This document shows, in pieces, positions 17,943 through 27,251 of a DNA stretch of 64,000 bases. The stretch is from Salinibius halmophilus. Its GTDB lineage: Bacteria > Pseudomonadota > Gammaproteobacteria > Pseudomonadales > Natronospirillaceae. Made by a program: the position numbers and the translations under genes. The notes beneath the pieces are model-generated. The model did no database searches. It had not been told where the DNA came from and saw only the letters and a list, made by a program, of their open reading frames with translations. The stretch covers positions 186,001 through 250,000 of the forward strand of contig NZ_QPEP01000003.1 in assembly GCF_003577475.1 (NCBI RefSeq), written 5' to 3'. Numbering within the stretch: position 1 is the stretch's first letter; each line of letters opens with the position of its first letter.

Positions 17943-19741
17943 TAATTGTCCACCTTGAGTACTGCAAGGAATGCGCTTTGTGGAATTTCCACATTGCCAA
18001 CTTGCTTCATCCGTTTTTTACCTTCTTTCTGTTTCTGTAAGAGTTTTTTCTTACGAGAAACGTCACCACCATAACATTTCGCCGTTACGTTTTTACGTAA
18101 CGCCTTAACCGTGGTGCGGGCAATGACTTGATTGCCCATCGCCGCTTGAATGGCGACATCGAACATTTGTCTTGGCACCAGCTCTTTCATCTTTTCACAA
18201 ACCGCTCGGCCACGACGCATCACATGATCACGGTGCATAATTAATGCTAGCGCATCAACTCGATCACCGTTCACCAAAATATCTAGTCTGGTAAGGTTCG
18301 ACTTTTCGAAACGCTCAAAGCTAAATTCAAGCGAACCAAACCCCTTCGATGTCGACTTCAAGCGATCAAAGAAGTCCAGTACTACCTCTGCCATAGGGAT
18401 ATCGTACACAAGCTGAACTTGTGAGCCGGTGTACTGCATATCTACCTGCATACCACGCTTTTCAATACACAGGGTAATCACATTACCAAGGAATTCTTGT
18501 GGCACTAAAATGCTACAACGAGCAATCGGTTCACGGAACTCTTCAATGTTTTGAGTTGGTGGCAATTTTGATGGGTTTTCCACATAGACCGTCTCGCCAT
18601 TGGTTTGCACGATCTCATACACTACCGTTGGCGCAGTGGTAATCAGGTCTAGATCGTATTCACGTTCTAGGCGCTCTTGAATGATCTCCATGTGCAGCAT
18701 GCCAAGGAAACCAATACGGAAACCAAAACCCAATGCATCTGAGGTTTCTGGCTCAAACTGCAATGAGGCATCGTTTAGGCTTAACTTGTCGAGCGCTTCC
18801 CGGAAGTCCTCATAGTCATCACTCGAGGTAGGGAACATGCCGGCATACACCTGAGGCTTAACCCGCGTGAAGCCTGGGATACGGTCGACATCAGGGGTTT
18901 TTGCATGGGTAATCGTATCACCCACAGGCGCGCCGTGAATGTCTTTAATACCCGCCACAACAAAGCCTACCTCACCAGCGCGCAACACATCTTTCTCGGT
19001 GCGTTTTGGTGTAAAGATGCCAATCGAATCAGCATTCCAGGTTTTACCGGTCGACTTGATTAGAATTTTGTCACGCTTGTTCAACACGCCTTCTTTAATG
19101 CGAACCAAGGATACCACCCCAAGATATGGGTCGAACCAAGAGTCCATGATCAAGGCTTGCAGGGGCTTGTCGTAATCACCAACCGGTGGCGGTACGCGTT
19201 TCACCAGCAGCTCCAGTACATCTTCAACACCTAAGCCGGTTTTCGCAGAGCACGACACCGCTTCACTGGTATCTAAACCAATGATCTCTTCAATCTCTTC
19301 TTTTACTTTGTCTGGGTCCGCTTGCGGCAAATCGATCTTGTTCAATACAGGGAGTACTTCAAGATCTTGCTCGATGGCTGTGTAGCAGTTAGCAACCGAT
19401 TGCGCCTCTACCCCCTGTGCCGCATCGACCACTAGCAATGCACCCTCACAGGCTGCTAGCGAGCGCGATACTTCGTAAGAAAAGTCTACGTGCCCTGGGG
19501 TATCAATAAAGTTAAGTTGGTAAGTTTTGCCATCACGGGCGGTGTAGTTTAGCGACACGCTCTGCGCTTTGATGGTAATACCACGCTCACGCTCAATATC
19601 CATTGAGTCAAGCACCTGATCGGCCATCTCACGATCGGTAAGCCCCTCACACACCTGAATAAAACGGTCAGCCAAGGTCGACTTACCATGGTCGATATGG
19701 GCAATAATTGAAAAATTTCGAATATGAGAAAGATCGCTCAC
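17942..19741 (-). CDS. lepA: LepA/EF4, ribosome-associated GTPase
   Basis: 599 aa, as in E. coli, when started at the GTG at 19741 ([21 protein letters not shown]); the ORF extends 17 codons further without a match. G1 is [10 protein letters not shown]3 [14 protein letters not shown]4 NKID. The C-terminal [20 protein letters not shown] is the LepA-specific domain. It acts during translation initiation or elongation under ionic stress. It is the first gene of the lepA-lepB-rnc-era unit, 175 bp after mucD. Confidence 0.96.
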   Translation of the reverse strand: MSDLSHIRNFSIIAHIDHGKSTLADRFIQVCEGLTDREMADQVLDSMDIERERGITIKAQSVSLNYTARDGKTYQLNFIDTPGHVDFSYEVSRSLAACEGALLVVDAAQGVEAQSVANCYTAIEQDLEVLPVLNKIDLPQADPDKVKEEIEEIIGLDTSEAVSCSAKTGLGVEDVLELLVKRVPPPVGDYDKPLQALIMDSWFDPYLGVVSLVRIKEGVLNKRDKILIKSTGKTWNADSIGIFTPKRTEKDVLRAGEVGFVVAGIKDIHGAPVGDTITHAKTPDVDRIPGFTRVKPQVYAGMFPTSSDDYEDFREALDKLSLNDASLQFEPETSDALGFGFRIGFLGMLHMEIIQERLEREYDLDLITTAPTVVYEIVQTNGETVYVENPSKLPPTQNIEEFREPIARCSILVPQEFLGNVITLCIEKRGMQVDMQYTGSQVQLVYDIPMAEVVLDFFDRLKSTSKGFGSLEFSFERFEKSNLTRLDILVNGDRVDALALIMHRDHVMRRGRAVCEKMKELVPRQMFDVAIQAAMGNQVIARTTVKALRKNVTAKCYGGDVSRKKKLLQKQKEGKKRMKQVGNVEIPQSAFLAVLKVDN

Positions 19742-19868
19742 AGAACCACTACTCGTTACCACAAAATGGATCGCGAGTTTAACGAATTCCAAGCCAATTG
19801 ACTATTGTCGAACACGTGAACAGACAAGATATCGACAAAAATTGCGAAAAGGCAATCATCCACAAGGC

Positions 19869-19903
19869 GGCGGGCTAGTAGTTACGTTGGTCGCTAGCCC
19901 GCC
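19869..19903 (-). terminator. Hairpin downstream of mucD
   Basis: GGCGGGCTAG and CTAGCCCGCC form a perfect 10-bp GC-rich stem with a 15-nt loop, 13 bp after the mucD stop. There is no T-tract on the minus strand, so termination strength is uncertain. Confidence 0.4.
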
Positions 19904-19916
19904 GTGGTAATCGCTA

Positions 19917-21299
19917 TTATGGGCGAATGGCAACAAACATCGCTCGACCTTGGCGCACAACACGCATAGCAAACGGTTTGTCACGATCAATGTCATCCAG
20001 CGCCTGCTCTAGCTGGCGTGGCGTCGACACTGATTGACCCGCAACATTGGTAATAATGTCACCGGGCATCACACCGGCTCGACGGGCCTGACCGTCACCA
20101 ACTTGCGTGACAAGCACACCGTTTTCCCCTTGCAGCTGATCCGACTCTTCATCAGTCAGAGCGCGCACAGCAATAGCAAGACGATTAGATTCTGGTTCTG
20201 TGGTGGTTACCGACGCACGCGTCATGTCGGCACGCTCACCCAATACCACATCCAGGCGAATACGCTTACCGTCACGGACAATGCCCACTTCTACTTCATC
20301 GCCTGGCTGTTTTAAACCAACGAGTGGCGCTAAGTCTGAGTAGCGACGAATTGGGTTGCCGTCGAATGAAAGAATGACATCACCTTGTTGAATACCAGCC
20401 GCTTCGGCAGCCGTACCAGGGTAAACCTTAGCAATCAGCGCACCTTCAGGGCGATCTAGGCCAAGAATCTCAGCCAAAATTGGGCCGTCGCGTGAGTCAT
20501 TGAGTTTTTCATCCATGGCAACCCCTAGGTAACCACGTTCAACCCCACCATCTTTAAGCTGGGCGACAATGCTTTCAGCCAGGTTACTTGGAATCGCAAA
20601 TGACAAGCCCATAAAACCGCCATCTCGGGTAAAGATCTGGCTATTGATACCAATCACTTCGCCGTCTAGGTTAAAGAGCGGGCCGCCTGAGTTACCAGGG
20701 TTAATGGCAACATCCGTTTGAATAAACGGCACATAGTTGTCGTTTGGCAGGGCTCGACCTTTGGCCGAAACAATACCCGCCGTTACAGAATATTCAAACC
20801 CATATGGTGAGCCAATTGCCAACACCCACTCGCCCACTTTTAAGTCCTCTGAATCACCAAATTCTACTGGCTCAGGTAAATCACGCTCTTCAAGCTTTAA
20901 CAAGGCCAAGTCGGTTTGGGCATCGGTACCCACCACTTCGGCCATTAATTCGCGACCATCGGTGAGGCGCACTGACACCTGATCAGCGCCATCAATCACG
21001 TGATTATTGGTTAGTACATAACCGTCGTCGGAGATCAAGAACCCTGAACCGAGTGAGTTACGAGGCTGAGGGGTTGGTGAGCGATATTGTGGAAAACTAT
21101 CGCCAAAAAAATCGCGAAATATCTGTGGTATTTGTTGCTGAGTGCCTACTTGGGCTTCAGCCGTGGCAGTGATTTTCACCACTGCTGGGGATAGCTCTTC
21201 AACCAACTCGGTGAAATCGGGCAAATTAGCTTTTGAAGCAGTGGCCAAAAAGCTAATCACCACAACTACCAGCACTTTCGATAAGCGCATCACTTTCAT
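19917..21299 (-). CDS. mucD: MucD/DegP-type periplasmic serine endoprotease
   Basis: 460 aa with GGAG 7 nt upstream. A signal peptide ends about residue 24 (ATASKA). The HtrA triad is His100 (LTNNHV), Asp130 (TDLALLK) and Ser204 (NPGNSGGPL); two PDZ domains follow (~265-355 and ~370-455). It degrades or holds misfolded envelope proteins and, in pseudomonads, restrains the AlgU/RpoE envelope response. It follows rseC as in the classic rpoE-rseA-rseB-rseC-mucD operon, but the first three genes are absent here. Confidence 0.95.
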   Translation of the reverse strand: MKVMRLSKVLVVVVISFLATASKANLPDFTELVEELSPAVVKITATAEAQVGTQQQIPQIFRDFFGDSFPQYRSPTPQPRNSLGSGFLISDDGYVLTNNHVIDGADQVSVRLTDGRELMAEVVGTDAQTDLALLKLEERDLPEPVEFGDSEDLKVGEWVLAIGSPYGFEYSVTAGIVSAKGRALPNDNYVPFIQTDVAINPGNSGGPLFNLDGEVIGINSQIFTRDGGFMGLSFAIPSNLAESIVAQLKDGGVERGYLGVAMDEKLNDSRDGPILAEILGLDRPEGALIAKVYPGTAAEAAGIQQGDVILSFDGNPIRRYSDLAPLVGLKQPGDEVEVGIVRDGKRIRLDVVLGERADMTRASVTTTEPESNRLAIAVRALTDEESDQLQGENGVLVTQVGDGQARRAGVMPGDIITNVAGQSVSTPRQLEQALDDIDRDKPFAMRVVRQGRAMFVAIRP

Positions 21300-21333
21300 T
21301 GCAATTCTCCTATTCCAATAAACAGTGCAACTA

Positions 21334-21768
21334 CTACTCGATAATACGTGGGTGCATGTCCGATTGACTCAACCATCTTTGCCCTAATTGGCGCACAATT
21401 GTTAAGCCCGCAGTCAGGCTCACAATAGCTGCTAGCATTTGCACCAGCTCTGAAGCGCCCAACATGTTCAAACCGCCCACCACAACGAGCAATAACAGCA
21501 TAGGAATACCGTACATCGTCCAGGCTGAACGCAGCATGGCGGATTCAGGAATTGCGACGGTGACAAAATCGCCAATATTTGGTTTTGGTTCAGCTTGCAC
21601 AAATATTTGCGTCGCACGTTCTTGACGCTCACCATCGGTCAGCTTTGCCATTGCATGCTGACCACAGCCAGACTTTGCTTTACAAGATTCACAGGCACTG
21701 GTACGCAGCGTTTTCAGCCAAACACCATCGCCTTCATGAGCGACGACTTGCGCAGATTCTGTTAACAT
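21334..21768 (-). CDS. rseC: RseC/MucC family, SoxR-reducing membrane protein
   Basis: 144 aa from the ATG at 21768, which has GGAG 9 nt upstream; upstream in-frame TTG and ATG codons lie on top of that site. The N-terminal cytoplasmic part holds CESCKAKSGCG, the RseC Cys cluster (CxxC-x5-C), and two membrane helices follow (~80-100, 105-125). RseC works with RsxABCDGE to re-reduce SoxR, so it links to the rsx genes at the left edge. It is now the first gene of its unit, divergent from nadB. Confidence 0.9.
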   Translation of the reverse strand: MLTESAQVVAHEGDGVWLKTLRTSACESCKAKSGCGQHAMAKLTDGERQERATQIFVQAEPKPNIGDFVTVAIPESAMLRSAWTMYGIPMLLLLVVVGGLNMLGASELVQMLAAIVSLTAGLTIVRQLGQRWLSQSDMHPRIIE

Positions 21769-21814
21769 AATGGTCATCTCCAACTGACTCGTATCAGGAT
21801 TATCGCCGAGCGCG

Positions 21815-21843
21815 CTTCAAGATGCTATTCAGCTTCCTATAAT
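21815..21843 (+). promoter_or_regulatory. Candidate nadB promoter
   Basis: A perfect TATAAT lies at 21838-21843, with a weak -35 (CTTCAA, 21815-21820) 17 bp upstream, 31 bp before the nadB ATG. The rseC start lies only 70 bp away on the other strand. Confidence 0.45.
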
Positions 21844-21874
21844 ACGAGGTTAACTTTGGTTAAGGACTCTCCTC

Positions 21875-23464
21875 ATGCTAGATCAGCAAGTCTATGACGT
21901 ACTTGTTTTGGGCAGCGGCGCCGCTGGCCTCACTCTTGCTTTAAACCTGCCTGAACATTATCAGGTAGCAGTAGTAACCAAAGACCACCCTGGCGCCGGG
22001 GCTTCCGCTTGGGCACAAGGCGGGGTTGCGGCCGTACTCGATGAAGACGACACCGTAGAAGCCCACGTTGACGACACACTCAATGCTGGTGCGGGGTTGT
22101 GCAACAAAGAATCCGTGGAGCGAATTGTAACCGCTGGCACAGAGGCCATGCACTGGCTAATAGAACAAGGCGTTCCTTTTACCAAAACCGACGGCACGGC
22201 ATTTCACCTAACCCGAGAAGGTGGCCATTCAGTTCGCCGGGTGCTACATGCCGCTGACGCAACCGGTGCGGCCATTATTAAAACGCTCATCCAGCGTGTC
22301 GCCCAGCGGCAGAACATCAAAATAATCGACCAACACATTGGCGTCGACCTCATTACCACGCGCAAGTTAGGTGAGCGCCACAATCGCTGTATTGGCGCCT
22401 ATTTGTTAAACCGTGAAACCGAAACCGTATCAGCCATTCGCGCTCGCCAAGTTGTCTTGGCAACCGGTGGTGCCAGTAAAGTTTACCTTTATACCTCCAA
22501 CCCAGATGGCGCATCTGGCGATGGCATTGCCATGGGCTGGCGAGCCGGCTGTCGAGTCGCCAATATGGAGTTTAATCAGTTTCATCCAACCTGTTTGTAT
22601 CACCCACTAGCTAAGTCGGCACTGATATCAGAAGCGGTGCGCGGTGAGGGGGGCATTTTAACGCTGCCAAATGGCGAGCGCTTTATGGACAAGTTTGATG
22701 ATCGCGCCGAACTTGCGCCGCGTGACATTGTTGCTAGAGCCATTGACCACGAAATGAAGCGCTTAGGTGCCGATTGTTTGTATCTAGACATTCGCCACAA
22801 GGGCAAAGACTTTATCGAGTCGCACTTCCCTACGATTCGCAACACCTGTTTGCAGTTTGGCATTGACATCACCGAAGCTCCGATTCCAGTCGTACCAGCA
22901 GCACACTATACCTGCGGTGGGTTAGTGGTCGACGAACATGGCCAAACCGACATCGACGGCTTGTATGCCATTGGCGAGTGCAGCCACACCGGTTTGCATG
23001 GTGCTAACCGGCTAGCTTCCAACTCATTGCTTGAGTGTTTTGTGTATGGCATCAAAGCGGCACGCCATATTGCCAACAACCCACTGGAACATAGTGAAAC
23101 CCGTATCCCCGAGTGGGATGCTAGCTTAGTGACCAACTCAGATGAAGATGTGGTGATTGCCCACAACTGGGACGAACTTCGCCGCTTTATGTGGGACTAC
23201 GTTGGCATTGTTCGGTCAACAAAACGTCTTCAGCGGGCCAAACATCGTGTGCAATTACTGAAAGAAGAAATCGATGAGTATTACAGCAACTACCGCATCT
23301 CAAATAATCTGCTTGAACTGCGCAACTTGGTCGTTGTAGCAGAGCTGATTATTGAATCGGCGATGCGGCGTAAAGAGTCTCGCGGCTTACACTACTCGAT
23401 TGACTATCCAGAAAAGCGCCGAACCATCAAAGATACGATCCTACTACCAGAATCACGGTTCTAA
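21875..23464 (+). CDS. nadB: NadB, L-aspartate oxidase
   Basis: 529 aa. The FAD dinucleotide fold is [15 protein letters not shown] at the start; [39 protein letters not shown] and [20 protein letters not shown] are the substrate and flavin motifs shared with the succinate dehydrogenase family. It turns aspartate into iminoaspartate, the first step of NAD synthesis. The 3' end overlaps ygfX by 12 bp tail to tail. nadB next to the rpoE-rseC locus, divergent, is the normal arrangement in this group. Confidence 0.97.
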   Translation: MLDQQVYDVLVLGSGAAGLTLALNLPEHYQVAVVTKDHPGAGASAWAQGGVAAVLDEDDTVEAHVDDTLNAGAGLCNKESVERIVTAGTEAMHWLIEQGVPFTKTDGTAFHLTREGGHSVRRVLHAADATGAAIIKTLIQRVAQRQNIKIIDQHIGVDLITTRKLGERHNRCIGAYLLNRETETVSAIRARQVVLATGGASKVYLYTSNPDGASGDGIAMGWRAGCRVANMEFNQFHPTCLYHPLAKSALISEAVRGEGGILTLPNGERFMDKFDDRAELAPRDIVARAIDHEMKRLGADCLYLDIRHKGKDFIESHFPTIRNTCLQFGIDITEAPIPVVPAAHYTCGGLVVDEHGQTDIDGLYAIGECSHTGLHGANRLASNSLLECFVYGIKAARHIANNPLEHSETRIPEWDASLVTNSDEDVVIAHNWDELRRFMWDYVGIVRSTKRLQRAKHRVQLLKEEIDEYYSNYRISNNLLELRNLVVVAELIIESAMRRKESRGLHYSIDYPEKRRTIKDTILLPESRF

Positions 23465-23830
23465 CACGCCGTGTTTCACCCAAATCGACAGCCTGCGCCA
23501 TTGCTCTTCGCTCAGGCTGTCGCGCCAATAGCGCCACCAGTAAGGTCGTTTCCCAACTTTCAGGGAAATATAGAGCACACCCCACCGAGAGCGCCTTAAA
23601 TCAACCGGCTGCCAAGCTTGTTGGCGAAACACATATGTTTGATCTTTGCTGATACGCAGTGGCAGCGGCTTAAACACGGCCTGCCACCCCCACCAAGTAA
23701 GCGCCAGCAACCAAAACAGTAGCCGAATGGGCCAGGGCGCAAACCACCCCACCACAAACGCAATCAGCACAACGCCCCCAGCAAACCAGGGTTTTAGCTT
23801 TGAAGGTTGCGGCCAGACCTCAAGCGTCAT
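23453..23830 (-). CDS. ygfX: YgfX-family membrane protein
   Basis: 125 aa from the ATG at 23830, which lies inside the end of sdhE (11-bp overlap, the same arrangement as E. coli ygfY-ygfX). Two hydrophobic helices (~18-55) follow WPQPSKLKP, then a soluble Trp/Arg-rich domain. In E. coli, YgfX (CptA) is a membrane protein that affects FtsZ and MreB and pairs with SdhE; whether it is a toxin is disputed. The assignment rests on position, size and topology. Confidence 0.75.
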   Translation of the reverse strand: MTLEVWPQPSKLKPWFAGGVVLIAFVVGWFAPWPIRLLFWLLALTWWGWQAVFKPLPLRISKDQTYVFRQQAWQPVDLRRSRWGVLYISLKVGKRPYWWRYWRDSLSEEQWRRLSIWVKHGVLEP

Positions 23831-24095
23831 ACTTTTTAGCAGTACGCCCGTGCCAAGCACGCACAATATTTAATATATGCAACGCATCCGGGTGTTCTGG
23901 GGCGCCTTTGCCTAAAAACCAGTCGAACAGAGTTTGGTCTTCTTCGCGCAGTAGTGTTACGTAAAGCTTCTTGTCGGTGTCCGATAACTCATCGTAGCCA
24001 CCCTCTTGCAAAAATGGCACTAGAATCAAATCCAGTTCTTGCATACCGCGACGGCTTTGCCAAAAAATGCGGTTGCGAATCTCATTTTCATTCAT
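23820..24095 (-). CDS. sdhE: SdhE, FAD assembly factor for succinate dehydrogenase
   Basis: 91 aa. The family's RGxxE motif is present as FWQSRRGMQELDLIL, followed by LREEDQTLFDWFLGK. SdhE helps attach FAD to SdhA and FrdA. It begins a two-gene minus-strand unit with ygfX, facing away from ygfZ. Confidence 0.93.
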   Translation of the reverse strand: MNENEIRNRIFWQSRRGMQELDLILVPFLQEGGYDELSDTDKKLYVTLLREEDQTLFDWFLGKGAPEHPDALHILNIVRAWHGRTAKKYDA

Positions 24096-24216
24096 TACTA
24101 CACTACCTTAATCAGTCAAACCACTATCGTTGCACAATGTATTACGTCAACACCTTGTGCATGGGGCCTTGTGCCCCCATTGTATAGAAAAACACATAGA
24201 TTGGGATAGCGACCTT

Positions 24217-25047
24217 ATGTTGATCGACCGCCAACCAAACTGTCGAACACTTCAACTCACTGGCGATGGGGTTGAGGCCTTACTGCATGGACAAACCACT
24301 TGCGAAGTTCGCAACCTATCCGAGTCACAAGGCGTAATAGGAGCACTTTGTAATCCTAAAGGGCGCATGATCAGTCAGTTCTTGATTCATAAGCAAGGCG
24401 ACACTTGGTTCTTAACCATGCACGAAAGCCTTTATGACATCACGCTCGCCCGCCTTAAAAAGTACGGCGTTTTCTATAAGGTCGATTTTGGTGAGTTTGA
24501 ATCTGGCCACAGCGATATTTACTTCGCGCAACTGGACAACATTGCTCTCCCACCAGGGCAACAATGGCAAATGGCGTCATTAAATGGTCAGGCAGCGATG
24601 CAAATTGATCAAGCCGGAAAACTTTGGCGTGTTTTCGGTGCAATCGAGCTTGCTGGTGAAGAAACTAATCTCACAGGTGCCTGGCTAGAAGCTGGCATTG
24701 CCCTGTTGACGCTAGAAGAAACAGAAACCTTATTGCCACAAGCGCTGGGTATGGCAGACATTGCCGGCATCGACTTTAAAAAGGGCTGCTACACAGGGCA
24801 AGAAATTGTTGCTCGTGTGCACTACAAAGGCAAAGTAAAACACCAGCTGGCACGCTTTAGTGCTGAGCAACCGGTTTTAGAAAACGCCGACATCGTCGAT
24901 GATCTCGGAAAACAAATAGGCAAGGTATTTCGCAGCGCCACACTACAATCGAAGCATTGGGTGCTAGGCTTAATTGCAGAGACGGATGCAATTTCTTTTT
25001 CTGCCGATGCTATCGCGATGACGCGACAGACAGATCGTTTTCATTAA
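24217..25047 (+). CDS. ygfZ: YgfZ/GcvT-domain folate-binding Fe-S protein
   Basis: 276 aa from the ATG at 24217. The signature KGCYTGQE appears as FKKGCYTGQEIVAR with the essential Cys. The N-terminal half (LTGDGVEALLHGQTTCEV, NPKGRMISQFLI) fits the folate-binding GcvT-like fold. YgfZ uses folate to help mature or repair Fe-S enzymes such as MiaB. The longer ORF to 24130 runs through a palindromic leader and is not favoured. Confidence 0.92.
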   Translation: MLIDRQPNCRTLQLTGDGVEALLHGQTTCEVRNLSESQGVIGALCNPKGRMISQFLIHKQGDTWFLTMHESLYDITLARLKKYGVFYKVDFGEFESGHSDIYFAQLDNIALPPGQQWQMASLNGQAAMQIDQAGKLWRVFGAIELAGEETNLTGAWLEAGIALLTLEETETLLPQALGMADIAGIDFKKGCYTGQEIVARVHYKGKVKHQLARFSAEQPVLENADIVDDLGKQIGKVFRSATLQSKHWVLGLIAETDAISFSADAIAMTRQTDRFH

Positions 25048-25057
25048 GGCTAACACC

Positions 25058-25888
25058 ATGACCGATTTAGTAAACACTATCCGCCAAGAAATATTTGCGG
25101 CCATTGATCGAGATGACTTAACCCTGCCAACGCTGCCAGAGATTGCCCTGCGCGTGCGAGACATTGCTCAAGATGCAGACGCAAGCATCGGTGATTTAAC
25201 CAAGGTAATCAGTCAAGACGCTGCCCTTTCTGCACGGATTGTGCGGGTGACCAATAGCCCATTACTGCGCGCTGCCACCGAAATCCGCGATCTCAACATG
25301 GCGGTATCTCGTTTGGGCATGAACTACACGGCCAATCTAGCCATTGGCCTTGCAATGGAGCAACTATTCCAAGCGACATCATCTGTGATCGATCGTCGTA
25401 TGCGTGATATTTGGCAAAAAACGTCAAAAGTTGCTGCCGCTGCCAATGCCATAGCTCGCAATTATGATGAGGTAACCCCAGACGAAGCTACATTAGCAGG
25501 GTTAATGCACAACATAGGGGCTCTGCCTATCCTCACTTTTGCCGAAGAACGACCTGATTTAATCAGTGATGGCATCTCGTTAAATCGCGCCATTGATGCG
25601 TTGCAGGGCGAACTTGGACAAAAAATTCTTCAGCATTGGGAGTTCCCAGAGATTTTATGTCAGGTTCCACTTGGCTATACGGATTTAAATCGCGGCCCGG
25701 GAAATCCGATCGCCGATGTTGTACAAGTGGCTTGCTTGATAGTTGATCAGCTCGTGCAAGGGCCAATGATGCAAGCGGACTGGAGCACGGTGAGTGCATT
25801 TGAGCGAGTAAACCTAGCGGCCGACGATACCGTAAAGATTACCGAAATATCCGAGTTAGCCGAAAATGGCGAGCAACTGCTAGGTTAG
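25058..25888 (+). CDS. HDOD-domain signalling protein
   Basis: 276 aa, 10 bp after ygfZ. The HDOD domain spans about residues 20-215: LPTLPEIALRVRDIA, VISQDAALSARIVRVTNSPLL, the helix SRLGMNYTANLAIGLAM, and GLMHNIGALPIL, where only some HD-type ligands remain. No GGDEF, EAL or kinase domain is attached. Such proteins act as adaptors in c-di-GMP and stress circuits; the partner cannot be read here. It overlaps the next gene by 9 bp, tail to tail. Confidence 0.87.
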   Translation: MTDLVNTIRQEIFAAIDRDDLTLPTLPEIALRVRDIAQDADASIGDLTKVISQDAALSARIVRVTNSPLLRAATEIRDLNMAVSRLGMNYTANLAIGLAMEQLFQATSSVIDRRMRDIWQKTSKVAAAANAIARNYDEVTPDEATLAGLMHNIGALPILTFAEERPDLISDGISLNRAIDALQGELGQKILQHWEFPEILCQVPLGYTDLNRGPGNPIADVVQVACLIVDQLVQGPMMQADWSTVSAFERVNLAADDTVKITEISELAENGEQLLG

Positions 25889-26128
25889 TTGCTCTAACTG
25901 GGTGATGATCTCGAGCGCTTGGCGAGTATTATCACCACAAATACTTTCTTCGGCGATAAACTGACTACAAACGGCTGGCCGCTCAGGCTGGCCGAATATT
26001 TTGCATAAGTTGTTGTCATCTAGCTGCACACAGCGCATACCGGCTGGTTTACCATTTGGCATGCCTGGAATTGGACTTGAGATTGACGGCGCGATACAGC
26101 ATGCTCCGCAGCCAGAACGACATTGCAT
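25880..26128 (-). CDS. YkgJ/UPF0153-type cysteine-cluster protein
   Basis: 82 aa with eight Cys. The N-terminal MQCRSGCGACCIAPSI and later RCVQLDDNNLCKIFG and PAVCSQF match the YkgJ CxxxCxxCC...C...C...C metal-binding pattern. Zinc or an Fe-S cluster is assumed; the function is unknown. Its start lies only 14 bp from the ybfF start on the other strand, so the two promoters must overlap or lie inside each other's genes. Confidence 0.87.
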   Translation of the reverse strand: MQCRSGCGACCIAPSISSPIPGMPNGKPAGMRCVQLDDNNLCKIFGQPERPAVCSQFIAEESICGDNTRQALEIITQLEQLT

Positions 26129-26142
26129 AAGAGAGATTCCAA

Positions 26143-26904
26143 ATGTTACATCACGAAAGTTATGGCAAAGGCCAGCCAGTTGTTATTTTACACGGGTTAT
26201 TTGGCGCTGGCGAAAACTGGCGTGGTACTGCAAGCAAATTATCAGGCTGGCAAACTCTAGCCCCAGACCTCCCCTCACACGGCCGCTCTGATGCTTTACC
26301 CACGTGGAGCCATGATCGAGCCGCTAGCTCGATTTTGAAATGGGCTGACAAACAAGGACTAGACAAGTTTCCATTAGTGGGTCATTCGCTTGGCGGTAAG
26401 GTTGCAATGAAGATCGCCGACATCGCAGCTGATCGAATTAGCAACCTAATTATCGCTGATATTGCACCAATCGCTTACCCTCCGCATCACAAACATATTT
26501 TCGAGGCCCTAGCAGGCATTGACTTACAGGCTTTAGAAAATCGCCGCCAAGCCGAACAGCAATTAGAACAAGGTGGTGTAACAATGAAAATGGTGCGCCA
26601 ATTCTTGCTAAAAAGTCTTTACCGAGATGATGAAAACTTCGCTTGGCGATTCGATGTGCCAGGACTAAAAGCCAATCAACAAGCAATTTCGGGTGCACCA
26701 AGCCTAACGCAACAGTTTGGCGGCCCTACCACCTTAATTTATGGCGCTGATTCAACTTACATCGATCAGGATGGCTTAAAAGCGCTACACAAATACTATC
26801 CGCAAGCTGAGATGGAATGCATTGAAAACGCCGGCCACTGGCTACATGTTGAACAACCCCAAGCCTTCGTAAACACCTTGCTGGCAGCATTAGCGCGAGG
26901 TTAA
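26143..26904 (+). CDS. ybfF: YbfF-type alpha/beta hydrolase (esterase)
   Basis: 253 aa. HGLFGAGENWRG gives the oxyanion hole, GHSLGGKVAM the nucleophile Ser, and NAGHWLHVEQP the catalytic His; the acid is probably in the IYGADS segment. The HGLFG and IADIAPIAYPPHH motifs are close to E. coli YbfF, an esterase reported to act on palmitoyl-CoA and malonyl-CoA in vitro. Its in vivo role is not known. The 3' end overlaps the next minus-strand gene by 4 bp. Confidence 0.9.
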   Translation: MLHHESYGKGQPVVILHGLFGAGENWRGTASKLSGWQTLAPDLPSHGRSDALPTWSHDRAASSILKWADKQGLDKFPLVGHSLGGKVAMKIADIAADRISNLIIADIAPIAYPPHHKHIFEALAGIDLQALENRRQAEQQLEQGGVTMKMVRQFLLKSLYRDDENFAWRFDVPGLKANQQAISGAPSLTQQFGGPTTLIYGADSTYIDQDGLKALHKYYPQAEMECIENAGHWLHVEQPQAFVNTLLAALARG

Positions 26905-27251
26905 AACTCGCGCTCGGCGTGCGCTTTGAGGGTTTCAAGAATGGCTTCCAACTCTGCACGCCCCGCTTTAGTAAGCAAATAGGGGTTGCGACCAGCGCCT
27001 TTCCAATGTTTCGCCTCAATGGCAAGAATTTGCAGGCGCACTTGCTCAAGAAACTCACTATGGTGCACAGCCACCGACAGAAAGCCCGACCACTCAAGGT
27101 CGTTTGCCTTGCCAGCGAGCACGCGCTCGATAAACCGCTCAAATGCTTGCTGATCGCGACGGTGCCAAGGCTTAGCAAACTTTGCTAAGCCCACACCCGC
27201 ACCGAGTACGACGATAATGGTGGCAAGAATTGTTACAATGATACCAGCCAT
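26901..27251 (-). CDS. Membrane-anchored protein of unknown function, coupled to hemH
   Basis: 116 aa from the ATG overlapping the hemH stop as TGATG. One N-terminal membrane helix (~3-24), then a charged cytoplasmic part with RFIERVLAGKANDLEWSGFLSV and a helical tail (LTKAGRAELEAILETLKAHAE). I do not recognise a family. The tight overlap suggests it is translated with ferrochelatase. Confidence 0.7.
   Translation of the reverse strand: MAGIIVTILATIIVVLGAGVGLAKFAKPWHRRDQQAFERFIERVLAGKANDLEWSGFLSVAVHHSEFLEQVRLQILAIEAKHWKGAGRNPYLLTKAGRAELEAILETLKAHAEREF

Noticed and set aside
24130-24216. ygfZ start at 24130
   Set aside because: The additional 29 codons cross paired GCACAA/TTGTGC and ATGGGG/CCCCAT hairpins and give a Cys/His-rich sequence unlike YgfZ; the ATG at 24217 fits the family.
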